Positions 28,733-38,951 of a DNA stretch of 64,000 nt are shown here, piece after piece (the stretch's first letter is position 1; every line of letters begins with the position of its first letter). A program made the translations under genes and the position numbers. Location: contig NZ_JAGQDH010000001.1 of NCBI RefSeq assembly GCF_018069895.1, positions 248,001-312,000 of the forward strand, in the 5' to 3' direction. This stretch comes from Roseovarius autotrophicus. GTDB lineage: Bacteria; Pseudomonadota; Alphaproteobacteria; Rhodobacterales; Rhodobacteraceae. The notes beneath the pieces are model-generated. The model had not been told where the DNA came from. It searched no databases and saw only the letters and a list, made by a program, of their open reading frames with translations.

Positions 28733-30400
28733 TCAGTCGGCCAGGCGGCTGATGACCACCGTCACCTCGGGCCGCTTGCCGATCTCGTTCTGTGCGCTCT
28801 GCCGGGCCACCCGGCGCAGCCCTTCCTCAAGCTTGTCGTCATCGCCGAGCACCTTGTTGCCTGCGCGGCCCATGAACTGCGCCAGATCCTCCTCCAGCAC
28901 ATCGACAAGCGGCGCGTTCGAGCGCCCGGTCCCTGCCAGCCCCATCGTCTCGACCCAAGGCTCGCCAAGCGGCTCGTCCTCCTCGTCGAGGATCACGTTG
29001 ATCATCACATGACCGTTGAGTGCCATGCGGATACGATCGCGCACCACACCATCAAGCGCGCCATACTTGACCGATCCGTCCAGATAGGTGCGCCCGGTCT
29101 CGACATATTCGGCCACCTTGGGCGCGTTGCCGCTGAGGTCGATCATCATGCCGTTGACGGCAAGAATGCCCTCGATCCGGTTCGCGCGCGCCAGCTTTAC
29201 ATGCTCGCGCAGATGCCGGTGCTCGCCATGCATGGGAATGAGCATCTGCGGCTTCAGAAGCTTGTGAATCGTGTCGAGATCGGGCCAGTTGGCGTGCCCC
29301 GAAACGTGATAGCGGTCGTCGCCCTCGATCACATCGACGCCCAGTTCGGAAAACTGGTTGATGATTCGGATGACCCCGCGTTCGTTGCCGGGAATGGTCT
29401 TGGAGGAAAAGAGGAACGTATCGCCCTCCTTCATGGTGATCCCGTTATACTTGCCATTGGCAAGTTGCGCGCTTGCCGCGCGGCGCTCGCCCTGAGATCC
29501 CGTGACGATCAGCATCACGTTTTCGCGCGGCATGTTGGCCGCCTCCTCCGGCGTCACCGTGCGCGGAAAATCGGTCAGCACGCCACTTTCCACAGCGGCC
29601 TCGATCATCCGCCGCATCGCCCGCCCCATCAGGCAGACCGAGCGCCCCGCGCGCGCCCCCGCCTCGGCCAGCGTCTTGACCCGCGCCACGTTGCTGGCAA
29701 ATGTCGTGGCCACCACCATACCGGGGCGATCCGCGACCAGATCGGTGATCGGCTGCGCCACGCTGCTCTCTGACCGCCCCTCGTGATGGCTGAACACATT
29801 GGTGGAATCACAGGCCAGCACCTTGACGCCCGCCGCCCCGATCGAGGCCCAGAGATCGTGATCGAACGGCTCGCCCACGCCCGGCGTCAGGTCGATCTTG
29901 AAATCGCCCGTGTGCACGATGCGGCCATCGGGCGTGTCGATCACCAACCCGGAGCTTTCGGGGATGGAATGCGAGATGGGCACGAATCCTACCGTGAACG
30001 GCCCCGCCGTGACCGTCTCGGGCCAGGGTGAGGCGATGCGCACGGCCGTTTCAGGATGACCGAACTCTGCCATCTTGCCGCGTGCGATATTGGCGGTGAA
30101 GGCGCGGGCATGGATCGGCGCGCCAAGCCGGTCATAATAATGTGCCACGGCGCCCACATGGTCCTCGTGCGCATGGGTGATGAATATGCCGTCAAGCTGG
30201 TTCCTGCGCGCTTCCAGCCAGGAAATATCCGGCAGGATCAGATCCACCCCCGGCGAGTTGTCCATGTCCGGGAATGTCAGCCCCAGATCGACAAGGATCA
30301 GCCGCTCCTTGCCCGGTTTGCCATAGCCGTAGACATAGGCATTCATACCCACTTCACCCGCCCCGCCGAGGGGCAGATAGATCAAACGTTCGCTGCTCAT
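28733..30400 (-). CDS. rnj: Ribonuclease J
   Basis: A 555-residue metallo-beta-lactamase/beta-CASP nuclease. The zinc-binding HAHEDH motif is at residues 76-81, followed by VHTGDFKID, the beta-CASP region CDSTNVFSHHEGRSE and SGHANWPDL with HGEHRHL. RNase J has 5'-3' exonuclease and endonuclease activity in mRNA decay and rRNA maturation, and is usual in alphaproteobacteria. The gene follows coaX by 6 nt and belongs to the tail of the nuo transcript. Confidence 0.96.
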   Translation of the reverse strand: MSSERLIYLPLGGAGEVGMNAYVYGYGKPGKERLILVDLGLTFPDMDNSPGVDLILPDISWLEARRNQLDGIFITHAHEDHVGAVAHYYDRLGAPIHARAFTANIARGKMAEFGHPETAVRIASPWPETVTAGPFTVGFVPISHSIPESSGLVIDTPDGRIVHTGDFKIDLTPGVGEPFDHDLWASIGAAGVKVLACDSTNVFSHHEGRSESSVAQPITDLVADRPGMVVATTFASNVARVKTLAEAGARAGRSVCLMGRAMRRMIEAAVESGVLTDFPRTVTPEEAANMPRENVMLIVTGSQGERRAASAQLANGKYNGITMKEGDTFLFSSKTIPGNERGVIRIINQFSELGVDVIEGDDRYHVSGHANWPDLDTIHKLLKPQMLIPMHGEHRHLREHVKLARANRIEGILAVNGMMIDLSGNAPKVAEYVETGRTYLDGSVKYGALDGVVRDRIRMALNGHVMINVILDEEDEPLGEPWVETMGLAGTGRSNAPLVDVLEEDLAQFMGRAGNKVLGDDDKLEEGLRRVARQSAQNEIGKRPEVTVVISRLAD

Positions 30401-30406
30401 GGGGCG

Positions 30407-31177
30407 TCAGCCCTCCTTGTTATAAGCGTGAATCACGGTCAGTCCGTGCATCGTCAGTTCATCCTCGAATCTGTCGAACAGATCCGTGCCTTGCTGGAAA
30501 AGCGGGGCCAGCCCCCCGGTTGCGATGACCGTCATGGCGCGTCCGCGCTCGGCCGTTATCTGCTCACATATCCCATTGACGAGGCCGACATAACCCCAGA
30601 ACACGCCCGATTGCATGCAGGCGACGGTATTAGTGCCGATGACCTTGTCGGGCTTGGTCACATCCACATGCGGCAGCGCCGCCGCCGCCTCATGGAGCGC
30701 CTGAAGCGACAGATTCACCCCCGGCGCGATCACCCCACCGATATAGGCCCCGTCCGTGTCCACCACGTCGAAGGTGGTCGCCGTGCCGAAATCCACGATG
30801 ATGAGATCCCCGCCATGCAGATCGAACCCCGCCACCGTGTTCACCAGCCGGTCGGGCCCCACCTGCGTGCCCGCATCCACCCGCACATCCACCGGCAGGC
30901 GGCATTCGGGTTTGCCCACCACCAGCGGGCGACAATTGAAATAACGGTCGGCAAAGACGCGCAGGTTGAACACCACGCGTGGCACGGTCGATGAGATGAT
31001 CACATCGGTGATCTGCGCCCTGATGCCGTAGTGGTTGAGCAATGTCGAGAACCAGACGAAATACTGGTCCGCCGTGCGCTGATGTTCGGTCGAGGTGCGC
31101 AGGGTGCACAGAAAACGCTCCCCGTCCCAGATCGAGAACACCGTATTGGTATTGCCACAGTCGATCGCCAGAAGCAT
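30407..31177 (-). CDS. coaX: Type III pantothenate kinase
   Basis: A 256-residue ASKHA-fold kinase that phosphorylates pantothenate in CoA synthesis. The phosphate loop DCGNTNTVFSIWDG opens the protein; GPDRLVNTVAGFDLHGGDLIIVDFGTATTFDVVD carries the catalytic Asp and the second nucleotide motif, and GGVIAPGVNLSLQAL follows. It lies 14 nt after birA and 6 nt before rnj, part of the conserved nuoN-birA-coaX-rnj order. Confidence 0.96.
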   Translation of the reverse strand: MLLAIDCGNTNTVFSIWDGERFLCTLRTSTEHQRTADQYFVWFSTLLNHYGIRAQITDVIISSTVPRVVFNLRVFADRYFNCRPLVVGKPECRLPVDVRVDAGTQVGPDRLVNTVAGFDLHGGDLIIVDFGTATTFDVVDTDGAYIGGVIAPGVNLSLQALHEAAAALPHVDVTKPDKVIGTNTVACMQSGVFWGYVGLVNGICEQITAERGRAMTVIATGGLAPLFQQGTDLFDRFEDELTMHGLTVIHAYNKEG

Positions 31178-31191
31178 GTCCCGCCCCCCGT

Positions 31192-31956
31192 TCAGAAAAA
31201 CACCTCGGCCGCGGCGATGGCGTTGCGGCCCCTCGGCGTCAGCAACACCAGGTTGCCGGCCCCGTCCACTGTCTCGAACCGGCCTTCATGGCTCTCGCGC
31301 GTGGTGCGCGCGGTGATCACATCGCCCAGGCGCGCCGCCCGGTCAAGCCAGGCCCGGCGAACGGGTTCGAAGCCGTAGGTGACAAAGGACGCCTCATGCC
31401 GCGCATAGGCCGGCGCGAGCAGGTCAAGAAACGCCTCCGGGCCGATGGCCACGCCCGTCTCTGACAAAAGTGAGACCGGACGCACCGCCCCCGCCTCCAG
31501 CTCGGCCAGGTCCGGCGCGGCCACGAGATTGACCCCGATGCCGATTGCGAAATGGTTAAGGCTCGCCCCCGTCCCCGCGCTTTCCAGCAGAATCCCGGCC
31601 AGCTTGCCGCCATTGAGCAGCACGTCATTGGGCCATTTGAGCCCGAGACCATCCGCCCGCCCCGTCGCTGCCACCACCGCATCGTAAAGCGCCAGCGACG
31701 CCACGAAAGATCGCAACGCCACCCGGTCGGGGCTTTCCGAGGGCCGCATCACCAGCGTCGCCGCGAAATTGCCGGGCGGGTTCGCCCAGGACCGGCCCCG
31801 CCGCCCGCGCGCCGCCGTCTGTTCCAGTGCCAGAATCCATTCCGGCCCCGAAAGCGTCGCGGCAATCCGCGCGCCTTCCGCATTGGTGCTGTCCACCCGC
31901 GCCAACACCCGCCGCCCATAGCCTTCGGGCCAGTCGCTGCGCGCCCCCGGTTTCAT
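31192..31956 (-). CDS. birA: Biotin--[acetyl-CoA-carboxylase] ligase
   Basis: A 254-residue biotin protein ligase. The biotinyl-AMP loop ARGRRGRSWANPPGNF, LKWPNDVLLNGGKLAGILLES and a C-terminal SH3-like domain (GNLVLLTPRGRNAIAAAEVFF) are present. There is no N-terminal winged helix, so it is a ligase without repressor function. Its targets here would include MccA. The ATG at 31954-31956 lies inside an intergenic repeat copy that also supplies GGGGAACG; an in-frame extension upstream is only repeat sequence. Confidence 0.94.
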   Translation of the reverse strand: MKPGARSDWPEGYGRRVLARVDSTNAEGARIAATLSGPEWILALEQTAARGRRGRSWANPPGNFAATLVMRPSESPDRVALRSFVASLALYDAVVAATGRADGLGLKWPNDVLLNGGKLAGILLESAGTGASLNHFAIGIGVNLVAAPDLAELEAGAVRPVSLLSETGVAIGPEAFLDLLAPAYARHEASFVTYGFEPVRRAWLDRAARLGDVITARTTRESHEGRFETVDGAGNLVLLTPRGRNAIAAAEVFF

Positions 31957-31990
31957 CGTTCCCCAAATACTCCCGCCGGAGGCATCCCTA
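31951..31990. repeat. Dispersed intergenic repeat at the birA start
   Basis: TTTCATCGTTCCCCAAATAC followed by TCCCGCCGGAGG. The first part matches the element at 54297-54317 at 20 of 22 positions. Read on the minus strand, the repeat gives GAGTATTTG..GAACGATGAAA, and its ATG is the birA start codon. The family resembles an element that I recall from many Rhodobacteraceae genomes. Confidence 0.6.
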
Positions 31991-32010
31991 CCCCGCCGCG
32001 GGCGCACGTC

Positions 32011-33444
32011 TCAGCGAACAAGGGTCGCCGCCGCCGCCTGCGCCATGGTCTCGATGCCGAACATGTTGATGATGCCGAACACCATCACCGCCGCCGATCC
32101 CATCAGGAACGCCCATTGCACCAGCGAGCGCCCGGTTTCCAGCGTCGAGCCCTCGTCGCCGAAATACATGTAGTAGACGATGCGCAGATAGTAGAACGCG
32201 CCGATGACGCTTGCCACCACCCCCGCCACGGCAAGCCAGACAAGCCCACCCTCATAGGCCGCGCGCAAGACGTAGAGCTTGCCGAAAAAACCCAGAAGCG
32301 GCGGCACGCCGGCAAGGCTGAACAGAAGGATCAGCATGGCCAGCGCCCGCCCCGGCTCGGCCTTTGAATAAAGGTTGAGGCTGCGGATATCCGTCACCGG
32401 CTGCCCATCACGCTCCATCGACAGGATGAAGGCGAAGGTGCCCACATTCATCGTGACATAGATCGCCACATAGACCAGCATCGCCTGCACGCCGAACGCG
32501 GTGCCTGCCGCCAGCCCCATCAGCGCATAGCCCATATGCGCGATCGAGGAATAGGCCATCAGCCGCTTGATATCGGTCTGGCCGATCGCCGCGATCGCGC
32601 CCAGGAACATCGACAGAAGGCTGAGCGCCGCCAGCACCTGCTGCCAGTCCGCGACCACGCCGCCAAAGGCGTCATGCACCACGCGTGCGAAAAGACCCAA
32701 TGCCGCCACCTTGGGCGCAGTGGCGAAGAAGGCGGTGATCGGCGTCGGCGCGCCCTCGTAGACATCGGGCGTCCACATATGGAACGGTACCGCCGAGATC
32801 TTGAACGCGAGGCCCGAGATCACCAGCACCAGCCCGATCAGCAGGCCAAGCGGCGTCTGCCCGTCGGCGGCGGCGATGATGCCCGAGAAAAGCGTCGTGC
32901 CGGCAAAGCCATAGACCAGCGACGCCCCGAACAGCAGCAGGCCGGAGCTGAGCGCGCCAAGCACGAAATACTTCAGCCCCGCCTCGGTCGATTTCAGATT
33001 GTCGCGCCGCAGCGAGGCGATCACGTAAAGCGCCAGAGATTGCAATTCCAGCCCCATATAGAGCGCCATCAGATCGCCCGCACTGACCATCACCATCATG
33101 CCCACGACCGAAAGCGCGACGAGGATGGGATATTCGAACCGCAGGATGCCGCGGCGCTCCATGTAGTCCTGCCCCAGCACCAGCACAGCCGCCGCCGACA
33201 GAAGGATCGTGACCTTGGCGAAACGCGCAAACCCGTCATCGTTGATCATGCCACCGAAGGCCGTGCGCGTGCCCGAGCCCCCCATCCCGATCCAGATCGC
33301 CAGAAACGCCATCAGCGCCGCCGTCACCCACACGAGCATCGGCGCGAGCCGGTCCTTGCCGGTATAGACCGCCCCCAGAAGCGCCGCCATCGCGTAGACC
33401 GACAGCAGGATTTCCGGCAGGATTACGTTCAGATCAGCCTGCAT
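32011..33444 (-). CDS. nuoN: NADH-quinone oxidoreductase subunit N
   Basis: A 477-residue antiporter-like membrane subunit of complex I with about 14 helices. Proton-path residues are recognisable in [17 protein letters not shown] (a conserved Glu), the discontinuous-helix region [22 protein letters not shown] (a conserved Lys) and [15 protein letters not shown]. It is the last of the fourteen nuo genes, 16 nt after nuoM. Confidence 0.97.
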   Translation of the reverse strand: MQADLNVILPEILLSVYAMAALLGAVYTGKDRLAPMLVWVTAALMAFLAIWIGMGGSGTRTAFGGMINDDGFARFAKVTILLSAAAVLVLGQDYMERRGILRFEYPILVALSVVGMMVMVSAGDLMALYMGLELQSLALYVIASLRRDNLKSTEAGLKYFVLGALSSGLLLFGASLVYGFAGTTLFSGIIAAADGQTPLGLLIGLVLVISGLAFKISAVPFHMWTPDVYEGAPTPITAFFATAPKVAALGLFARVVHDAFGGVVADWQQVLAALSLLSMFLGAIAAIGQTDIKRLMAYSSIAHMGYALMGLAAGTAFGVQAMLVYVAIYVTMNVGTFAFILSMERDGQPVTDIRSLNLYSKAEPGRALAMLILLFSLAGVPPLLGFFGKLYVLRAAYEGGLVWLAVAGVVASVIGAFYYLRIVYYMYFGDEGSTLETGRSLVQWAFLMGSAAVMVFGIINMFGIETMAQAAAATLVR

Positions 33445-33460
33445 GGTTCAGGGACTCCGG

Positions 33461-35008
33461 TTACTGCGCGACCTGCGCCACTGCCGTCGCGACACGCGCG
33501 ACGGACTGGGCAAGTTCGACATTGGAAATCAGCGCCTCGACAGAGGGGCCGGTGATATCGGTTACAAGTCGGGGATAGACGCCCAGAAGCAGCGTCATCG
33601 CCACCAGCGGCGCAAAGATCGCGCGCTCGCGGCGGCTCATGTCGGTGATCGTCCTCAGGCTTTCCTTGATCAGATCGCCAAAGACCACCCTACGGTAAAG
33701 CCAGAGCGCATAGGCCGCCGACAGGATCACCCCCGTCGTGGCCACCGCCGCCACCCAGGTATTGACCTGGAACACGCCCACCAGCGTCAGGAACTCACCC
33801 ACGAATCCGCTCGTGCCGGGCAGGCCGACATTGGCCATGGTGAAGAACATGAAGATGAGCGCATAGGCCGGCATCCGGTTCACGAGGCCGCCATAGGCGT
33901 CGATCTCGCGGGTATGCATACGGTCATAGATCACGCCCACACAGAGAAAGAGCGCGCCGGAGATGAAGCCGTGGCTGATCATCTGGAAAATCGCCCCGTC
34001 AAGCCCCTGCTGATTGGCCGCGAAAATCCCCATCGTCACATAGCCCATATGCGCCACCGAGGAATAGGCGATGAGCTTTTTCATGTCCTCCTGCGCCAGC
34101 GCGACCAGCGAGGTATAGACAATGGCAATCGCCGAAATCCACAGGATGAACGGCGTCAGCACCTCTGCCCCCACCGGGAACATCGGCAAGCTGAAGCGCA
34201 AAAAGCCATAGCCGCCCATCTTCAGCAGGATCGCCGCCAGCACGACCGAGCCCGCCGTCGGCGCCTGAACGTGGGCATCGGGCAACCAGGTGTGCACCGG
34301 CCACATCGGCATCTTCACCGCGAAAGAGGCGAAGAAGGCGACAAACAACAGGGTTTGCATCCCGCCGATGATGTGAATCCCCAGCAGCGAGAAATTCTCG
34401 GAGGCGAACTCGTGCCGCAGCAGCGTGGGAATGTCGGTCGTGCCCGCCTCGGCGAACATCGCCACCATCGCCACCAGCATCAGCACCGAACCGAGGAAGG
34501 TGTAGAGAAAGAACTTGAAGGCCGCATAGATCCGCGCCTTGCCGCCCCAGATCCCGATAATCAGGAACATCGGGATCAGCCCCGCCTCGAAGAAGAGGTA
34601 AAAGAGCACCAGATCGAGCGCCATGAACACGCCCAGCATGAGCGTTTCCAGAAGCAGGAAAGCGATCATGTATTCCTTGACGCGGGTGGTCACGCCCCAT
34701 GACGCGGCAATCGTCAGCGGCATCATGAAGGTCGTCAGCATCACGAAGAGAACGCTGATCCCGTCCACGCCCAGCTTGTATTTCAGACCCAGAAGCCATG
34801 CGCGCTCTTCCACGAACTGAAAACCCGTATTCGACGCATCGAACCCGAACAGGATGAAGAGCGAAACAACGAAAGTCAGCGTGGTCGCGATCAACGCCAC
34901 CCATTTCGCATTGGTCTGCGCTGCCGCATCCTCACCGCGCAGGAAGATGGCGAGGATCGCCGCCGCAATGGCCGGGATGAAGGTGACGATGGAGAGAAGG
35001 TTGTCCAT
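33461..35008 (-). CDS. nuoM: NADH-quinone oxidoreductase subunit M
   Basis: A 515-residue antiporter-like complex I subunit with about 14 helices. The conserved Glu lies in [20 protein letters not shown], the broken-helix Lys in [20 protein letters not shown], and [15 protein letters not shown] follows. The true start is the ATG at 35006-35008 ([12 protein letters not shown]), which overlaps the nuoL stop by one base (TGATG); the frame is open upstream as a shadow of nuoL. Confidence 0.97.
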   Translation of the reverse strand: MDNLLSIVTFIPAIAAAILAIFLRGEDAAAQTNAKWVALIATTLTFVVSLFILFGFDASNTGFQFVEERAWLLGLKYKLGVDGISVLFVMLTTFMMPLTIAASWGVTTRVKEYMIAFLLLETLMLGVFMALDLVLFYLFFEAGLIPMFLIIGIWGGKARIYAAFKFFLYTFLGSVLMLVAMVAMFAEAGTTDIPTLLRHEFASENFSLLGIHIIGGMQTLLFVAFFASFAVKMPMWPVHTWLPDAHVQAPTAGSVVLAAILLKMGGYGFLRFSLPMFPVGAEVLTPFILWISAIAIVYTSLVALAQEDMKKLIAYSSVAHMGYVTMGIFAANQQGLDGAIFQMISHGFISGALFLCVGVIYDRMHTREIDAYGGLVNRMPAYALIFMFFTMANVGLPGTSGFVGEFLTLVGVFQVNTWVAAVATTGVILSAAYALWLYRRVVFGDLIKESLRTITDMSRRERAIFAPLVAMTLLLGVYPRLVTDITGPSVEALISNVELAQSVARVATAVAQVAQ

Positions 35009-36978
35009 CAGTTGGCCCCCCCGAAGATGGTCATCCAGGTGATGAGCGCGGCAATGCCGAGAACCATGGCAAAGGCGTAGGTGAAGATATAACCCGACTG
35101 TGCGCGCCCCGCGAGCCGCGTAAGGCGCGGGACAAGCCCCATCGCCACCCCGTTGATCGAGCCGTCGATCACATCGCCGTCGCCGCGCTTCCACAGCAGG
35201 CTTCCGAGCGCCTTGGCCGGACGAACGAAAACGAAGTCATAGATCTCGTCGAAATACCACTTGTTGAGCAGGAACAGATAGAGCGGGCGGTTGGTCTCGG
35301 CCACGCGCCGCGGCATCGCCGGATCCCAGACATAGAACCAGAGCGCCATCAGCAACCCGCCCAGCATTGCCACGAAGGGGCTGAGCTTGACCCATGTGGG
35401 CACGTAATGCGCGTCACGCAGCACGCTGTTGCCCTCGGCCATCAGGATCGCCCCGTTGAACCAGCCATTGACCTGATCCTCCGAGCCGAAGAACGGACCA
35501 TACCAGATCATGCCCGCGAACACCGCGCCAAGCGCCAGCACGCCAAGCGGCACCAGCATGACCATCGGGCTTTCATGCGCGTGCTCATGGGTGTGCTTGT
35601 CGCCGCGCGGGGTGCCGTAAAAGGTCAGGAACATCAGCCGCCAGCTATAGAACGAGGTGAACGCCGCCGCGATCACCAGCATCCAGAAGCCGTACCCCCC
35701 CATCGTTCCGGCGAAGGCGCTCTCGATCACCGCATCCTTCGAGAGGAACCCGGCAAACCCGATATGCGTCAGAGGAACCCCCACGCCGGTGATCGCGAGC
35801 GTGCCGATCATCATCGCCCAGAACGTATAGGGCAGCTTCTTGCGCAGGCCGCCATAGTTGCGCATGTCCTGCTCGTGATGCATCCCGTGGATGACCGAGC
35901 CTGCGCCAAGAAACAGCATCGCCTTGAAAAACGCGTGGGTGAAGAGGTGGAACATTGCCACCGAATAGACCCCCACACCGGCGGCCACGAACATGTAACC
36001 AAGCTGGCTACAGGTCGAATAGGCGATCACGCGCTTGATGTCGTTCTGCACAAGGCCCACGGTCGCGGCGAAAAACGCCGTCGAGGCCCCGAGGAACACC
36101 ACGAAAGTCATCGCCTCCGGCGCGTATTCCATCAAGGGCGACATGCGCACGACAAGGAACACGCCCGCCGTGACCATGGTTGCGGCATGAATGAGCGCCG
36201 AGACCGGCGTCGGGCCTTCCATGGCATCGGGCAGCCATGTGTGCAGGAACAACTGCGCCGATTTGCCCATGGCCCCAATGAACAGAAGCACCGCAATCAG
36301 GTTGGCCGCGTTCCACTCGGTCCAAAGAAAGGCAAGCTGCATCTCCGCCAGCTCCGGCGCGGCGGCGAAGATGTCGTCGAACCGAACCGAGTCGGTCAGG
36401 AAGTAGATCGCCATGATGCCAAGCGCGAAGCCGAAATCGCCCACCCGGTTCACCACGAAAGCCTTGATCGCGGCGGCATTGGCGGACGGTTTGCGATAGT
36501 AGAACCCGATCAGCAGATAAGAGGCGACACCAACCCCCTCCCAGCCAAAGAACATCTGCACGAGGTTGTCGGAGGTTACCAGCATCAGCATGGCGAAAGT
36601 GAAGAACGAGAGATACGCGAAGAAACGCGGGCGATAGCTCTCGTTCTCGCGGAAATTCTCGTCATGCGCCATGTAGCCCACGGAATAGAGATGCACGAGC
36701 GCCGAGACGGTCGTCACCACGATCAGCATGATCGTGGTCAGCCGGTCCACCCGGATCGACCAGGCGGCGTCAAGCGTCCCCGACTGCACCCAGTCGAGGA
36801 TATGCACCGCCTGCGCCTCGTGCGCACCTTGCACGAACACCACCCAGCTCAGGATGGCCGAGAGAAACAGCAGCCCCGTGGTCAGCCATTGCGCGCCCTT
36901 GTCACCGATGATCCGCCAGCCAAAGCCTGCGATGATCGCCCCGATGAGCGGCGCAAAGAGGATTATCTTGTAGATCAT
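35008..36978 (-). CDS. nuoL: NADH-quinone oxidoreductase subunit L
   Basis: A 656-residue antiporter-like subunit of complex I with about 16 helices and the long lateral helix near the C-terminus. Hallmarks are [55 protein letters not shown], and [13 protein letters not shown] His-rich cytoplasmic/periplasmic loop ([12 protein letters not shown], near residue 465) is of unknown significance. It follows nuoK by 5 nt. Confidence 0.97.
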   Translation of the reverse strand: MIYKIILFAPLIGAIIAGFGWRIIGDKGAQWLTTGLLFLSAILSWVVFVQGAHEAQAVHILDWVQSGTLDAAWSIRVDRLTTIMLIVVTTVSALVHLYSVGYMAHDENFRENESYRPRFFAYLSFFTFAMLMLVTSDNLVQMFFGWEGVGVASYLLIGFYYRKPSANAAAIKAFVVNRVGDFGFALGIMAIYFLTDSVRFDDIFAAAPELAEMQLAFLWTEWNAANLIAVLLFIGAMGKSAQLFLHTWLPDAMEGPTPVSALIHAATMVTAGVFLVVRMSPLMEYAPEAMTFVVFLGASTAFFAATVGLVQNDIKRVIAYSTCSQLGYMFVAAGVGVYSVAMFHLFTHAFFKAMLFLGAGSVIHGMHHEQDMRNYGGLRKKLPYTFWAMMIGTLAITGVGVPLTHIGFAGFLSKDAVIESAFAGTMGGYGFWMLVIAAAFTSFYSWRLMFLTFYGTPRGDKHTHEHAHESPMVMLVPLGVLALGAVFAGMIWYGPFFGSEDQVNGWFNGAILMAEGNSVLRDAHYVPTWVKLSPFVAMLGGLLMALWFYVWDPAMPRRVAETNRPLYLFLLNKWYFDEIYDFVFVRPAKALGSLLWKRGDGDVIDGSINGVAMGLVPRLTRLAGRAQSGYIFTYAFAMVLGIAALITWMTIFGGAN

Positions 36979-36983
36979 CGGGA

Positions 36984-37289
36984 TCAGCCTTTCATCACGT
37001 TGACGTCTTCCACGGCGATAGTGCCGCGGTTACGGAAGAAACAGACGAGGATCGCAAGGCCGATGGCGGCCTCGGCGGCGGCCACGGTCAGCACGAAAAG
37101 GGTAAAGACCTGCCCCACCAGATCATTGAGGTGGGCGGAAAAGGCGACGAGGTTGATGTTGACCGACAGCAGCATCAACTCGATCGACATCAGCAGCACG
37201 ATCACGTTCTTGCGGTTGAGGAAAAGCCCGAAGATCCCGATGACGAAAAGCGCGGCGGCCACCGTCAGATAATGTTCAAGTCCGATCAT
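36984..37289 (-). CDS. nuoK: NADH-quinone oxidoreductase subunit K
   Basis: A 101-residue complex I subunit with three helices, homologous to ND4L. It starts [18 protein letters not shown] and contains [18 protein letters not shown] with the conserved membrane Glu, and a second conserved Glu in [14 protein letters not shown]. It is separated from nuoJ by a 149-nt gap containing a palindromic repeat, the largest gap among nuo genes here. Confidence 0.97.
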   Translation of the reverse strand: MIGLEHYLTVAAALFVIGIFGLFLNRKNVIVLLMSIELMLLSVNINLVAFSAHLNDLVGQVFTLFVLTVAAAEAAIGLAILVCFFRNRGTIAVEDVNVMKG

Positions 37290-37366
37290 GTCTGTCCCTC
37301 CGGGTCCTGCCCGTTTGTCGTCTCTTCGCGTCGCGCCCCGAGTCCTGCCGGAACATCTTTTCTATC

Positions 37367-37430
37367 GTCATCCCGGGCTTGACCCGGGATCTCTTTGCCC
37401 CAAGAACCCCCGGTCAAGCCCGGGGCGGAC
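37367..37430. repeat. Paired palindromic element between nuoJ and nuoK
   Basis: The element opens with GTCATCCCGGGCTTGACCCG and carries two hairpins: CCCGGG-CTTGA-CCCGGG (37372-37388) and CCCCGG-TCAAG-CCCGGGG (37407-37424). The second is nearly the reverse complement of the first, so the pair can also form one large cruciform. Such CCCGGGCTTGACCCGGG sequences are, from memory, common interspersed repeats in alphaproteobacteria. It would be transcribed within the nuo mRNA. Confidence 0.75.
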
Positions 37431-37438
37431 AGGGGCTT

Positions 37439-38047
37439 TTACAGTCCCTGACCCGGCCGCACGTCCTTCAACTCCATCGCCTTCGCGGGGTCGCGATACA
37501 TTTGCGCCAGCACGTCCTGCCGCTTGACGCCCTCGCGCTGGCGCAGCGTGAGCACGATCGCCCCGATCATCGCCACCAAGAGGATCAGCCCCGCCAGTTG
37601 GAACAGGATGAAATACTGGTCATAGAGCAACAGCCCCAGAGCGGCGGTGTTCTCCACCCCTTCGGGCGTCACCGCGCGACGTGCGGCCTCGGCCCCGTCC
37701 GCCGCCGCCCAGTTGCCAAAGGCGATGCCGAACTGCATGAGAAGGATCACCCCGATCAGCAGCGCCAGCGGCATGTATTTCGCCATCTCGGCCTTCAACT
37801 CGGCGAAATCCACATCGAGCATCATCACCACAAAGAGGAACAGCACCGCCACCGCCCCCACATAGACGATGATCAGCAGCATCGCCACGAACTCGGCACC
37901 AAGAAGCACGAACAGCCCCGCCGCGCTGATGAAGGACAGGATCAGCCACAGCACCGAATGCACCGGATTGCGGCTGACGACCGTGAAAAGCGCCCCTACC
38001 AGAAGTGCCGTCGCGAAGAGATAGAAGGACATCGCCGCAATCGTCAT
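37439..38047 (-). CDS. nuoJ: NADH-quinone oxidoreductase subunit J
   Basis: A 202-residue membrane subunit of complex I (ND6-like) with five helices. [46 protein letters not shown] sequence (residues about 28-70) is the conserved pi-bulge helix region with its Tyr and Gly. The true start is the ATG at 38045-38047, overlapping the CMD-family gene by 4 nt (ATGA). The C-terminal tail is longer and charged ([17 protein letters not shown]). Confidence 0.97.
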   Translation of the reverse strand: MTIAAMSFYLFATALLVGALFTVVSRNPVHSVLWLILSFISAAGLFVLLGAEFVAMLLIIVYVGAVAVLFLFVVMMLDVDFAELKAEMAKYMPLALLIGVILLMQFGIAFGNWAAADGAEAARRAVTPEGVENTAALGLLLYDQYFILFQLAGLILLVAMIGAIVLTLRQREGVKRQDVLAQMYRDPAKAMELKDVRPGQGL

Positions 38048-38457
38048 TTCCCTGTTCCTTTCTCGTCCGCTTCGTCCATGACCTCGCGCGCGAATTCCAT
38101 CGCGCGGGTCATCGACGGAATACCGGCAAACATCGACATCTGCGCGATGGTCTCGGCTATCTCGTCTTTCGTGGCCCCCGCCTCGAGCGCATGGCGCACG
38201 GTCATGCGGATCTGCGTGTCGCTCTGCGCGCCCAGCATGGTCAGCCCCGCCAGCGTCAGCAAGAGCCGTGTCTTGGCATCGAGCCCGTCCTTGTTGATCC
38301 CCTTGCCAAAACTCATTTCCATGAATTCCTTCGGCATGGTCGGCCACAGCTTCTCGAACCCCTTGGGTGAAAAGCTCTCAAGCGCCGGATTCATCGCCCG
38401 CGCCATTTCCTGGGCCTGGCGCATCATCATCTCGAAGGGGTTGGGGGCATCGGTCAT
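38044..38457 (-). CDS. Carboxymuconolactone decarboxylase-family protein in nuo operon
   Basis: A 137-residue soluble all-helical protein of the CMD/AhpD superfamily. The core [20 protein letters not shown] and [20 protein letters not shown] match the gamma-carboxymuconolactone decarboxylase side. There is no cysteine anywhere, so it cannot have the CxxC peroxidase activity of AhpD. It sits between nuoI and nuoJ with 4-nt overlaps on both sides, meaning tight co-expression with complex I. Its role there is unknown; an assembly role is a guess. Confidence 0.82.
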   Translation of the reverse strand: MTDAPNPFEMMMRQAQEMARAMNPALESFSPKGFEKLWPTMPKEFMEMSFGKGINKDGLDAKTRLLLTLAGLTMLGAQSDTQIRMTVRHALEAGATKDEIAETIAQMSMFAGIPSMTRAMEFAREVMDEADEKGTGK

Positions 38458-38948
38458 CGGTAGGGCGCATCCATTTCGAGGTTACGGGCGATCTCGGCCT
38501 CCCAGCGTTCGCCGTTCTCCAGCAGCTTGGCCTTGTCATAGAACAACTCCTCGCGCGTCTCGGTGGCGAACTCGAAATTCGGACCCTCGACAATGGCATC
38601 CACCGGGCAGGCCTCCTGACAGAAGCCGCAGTATATGCACTTGGTCATGTCGATGTCATAGCGCGTGGTGCGGCGGCTGCCGTCGTCGCGCGGCTCTGCA
38701 TCAATCGTGATCGCCTGCGCGGGACAGATCGCCTCGCACAGCTTGCAGGCGATGCACCGCTCTTCGCCATTGGGATAGCGGCGTAGCGCGTGCTCGCCGC
38801 GGAACCGGGGCGAAAGCGGCCCCTTCTCGTGCGGATAGTTCAGCGTCGCCTTGGGCGCGAAAAAGTATTTCAGGCCCAGCTTGAAGCCGACGAAGAAATC
38901 CTTGAGCAGGAAATACCCCGCCGCGCGTCCGTAATCCATCTGCGTCAT
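38454..38948 (-). CDS. nuoI: NADH-quinone oxidoreductase subunit I
   Basis: A 164-residue ferredoxin-like subunit of the complex I peripheral arm. It carries two 4Fe-4S motifs, [12 protein letters not shown] and [12 protein letters not shown], binding clusters N6a and N6b on the way to N2. An N-terminal amphipathic segment ([22 protein letters not shown]) contacts the membrane arm. It starts 3 nt after nuoH and overlaps the CMD-family gene by 4 nt. Confidence 0.97.
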   Translation of the reverse strand: MTQMDYGRAAGYFLLKDFFVGFKLGLKYFFAPKATLNYPHEKGPLSPRFRGEHALRRYPNGEERCIACKLCEAICPAQAITIDAEPRDDGSRRTTRYDIDMTKCIYCGFCQEACPVDAIVEGPNFEFATETREELFYDKAKLLENGERWEAEIARNLEMDAPYR

Positions 38949-38951
38949 GGC

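Noticed and set aside
26870-29773. A 967-codon plus-strand frame opposite purN, purM, DUF2478 and rnj
   Set aside because: It crosses four confident genes and intergenic sequence without a ribosome-binding site or known fold.
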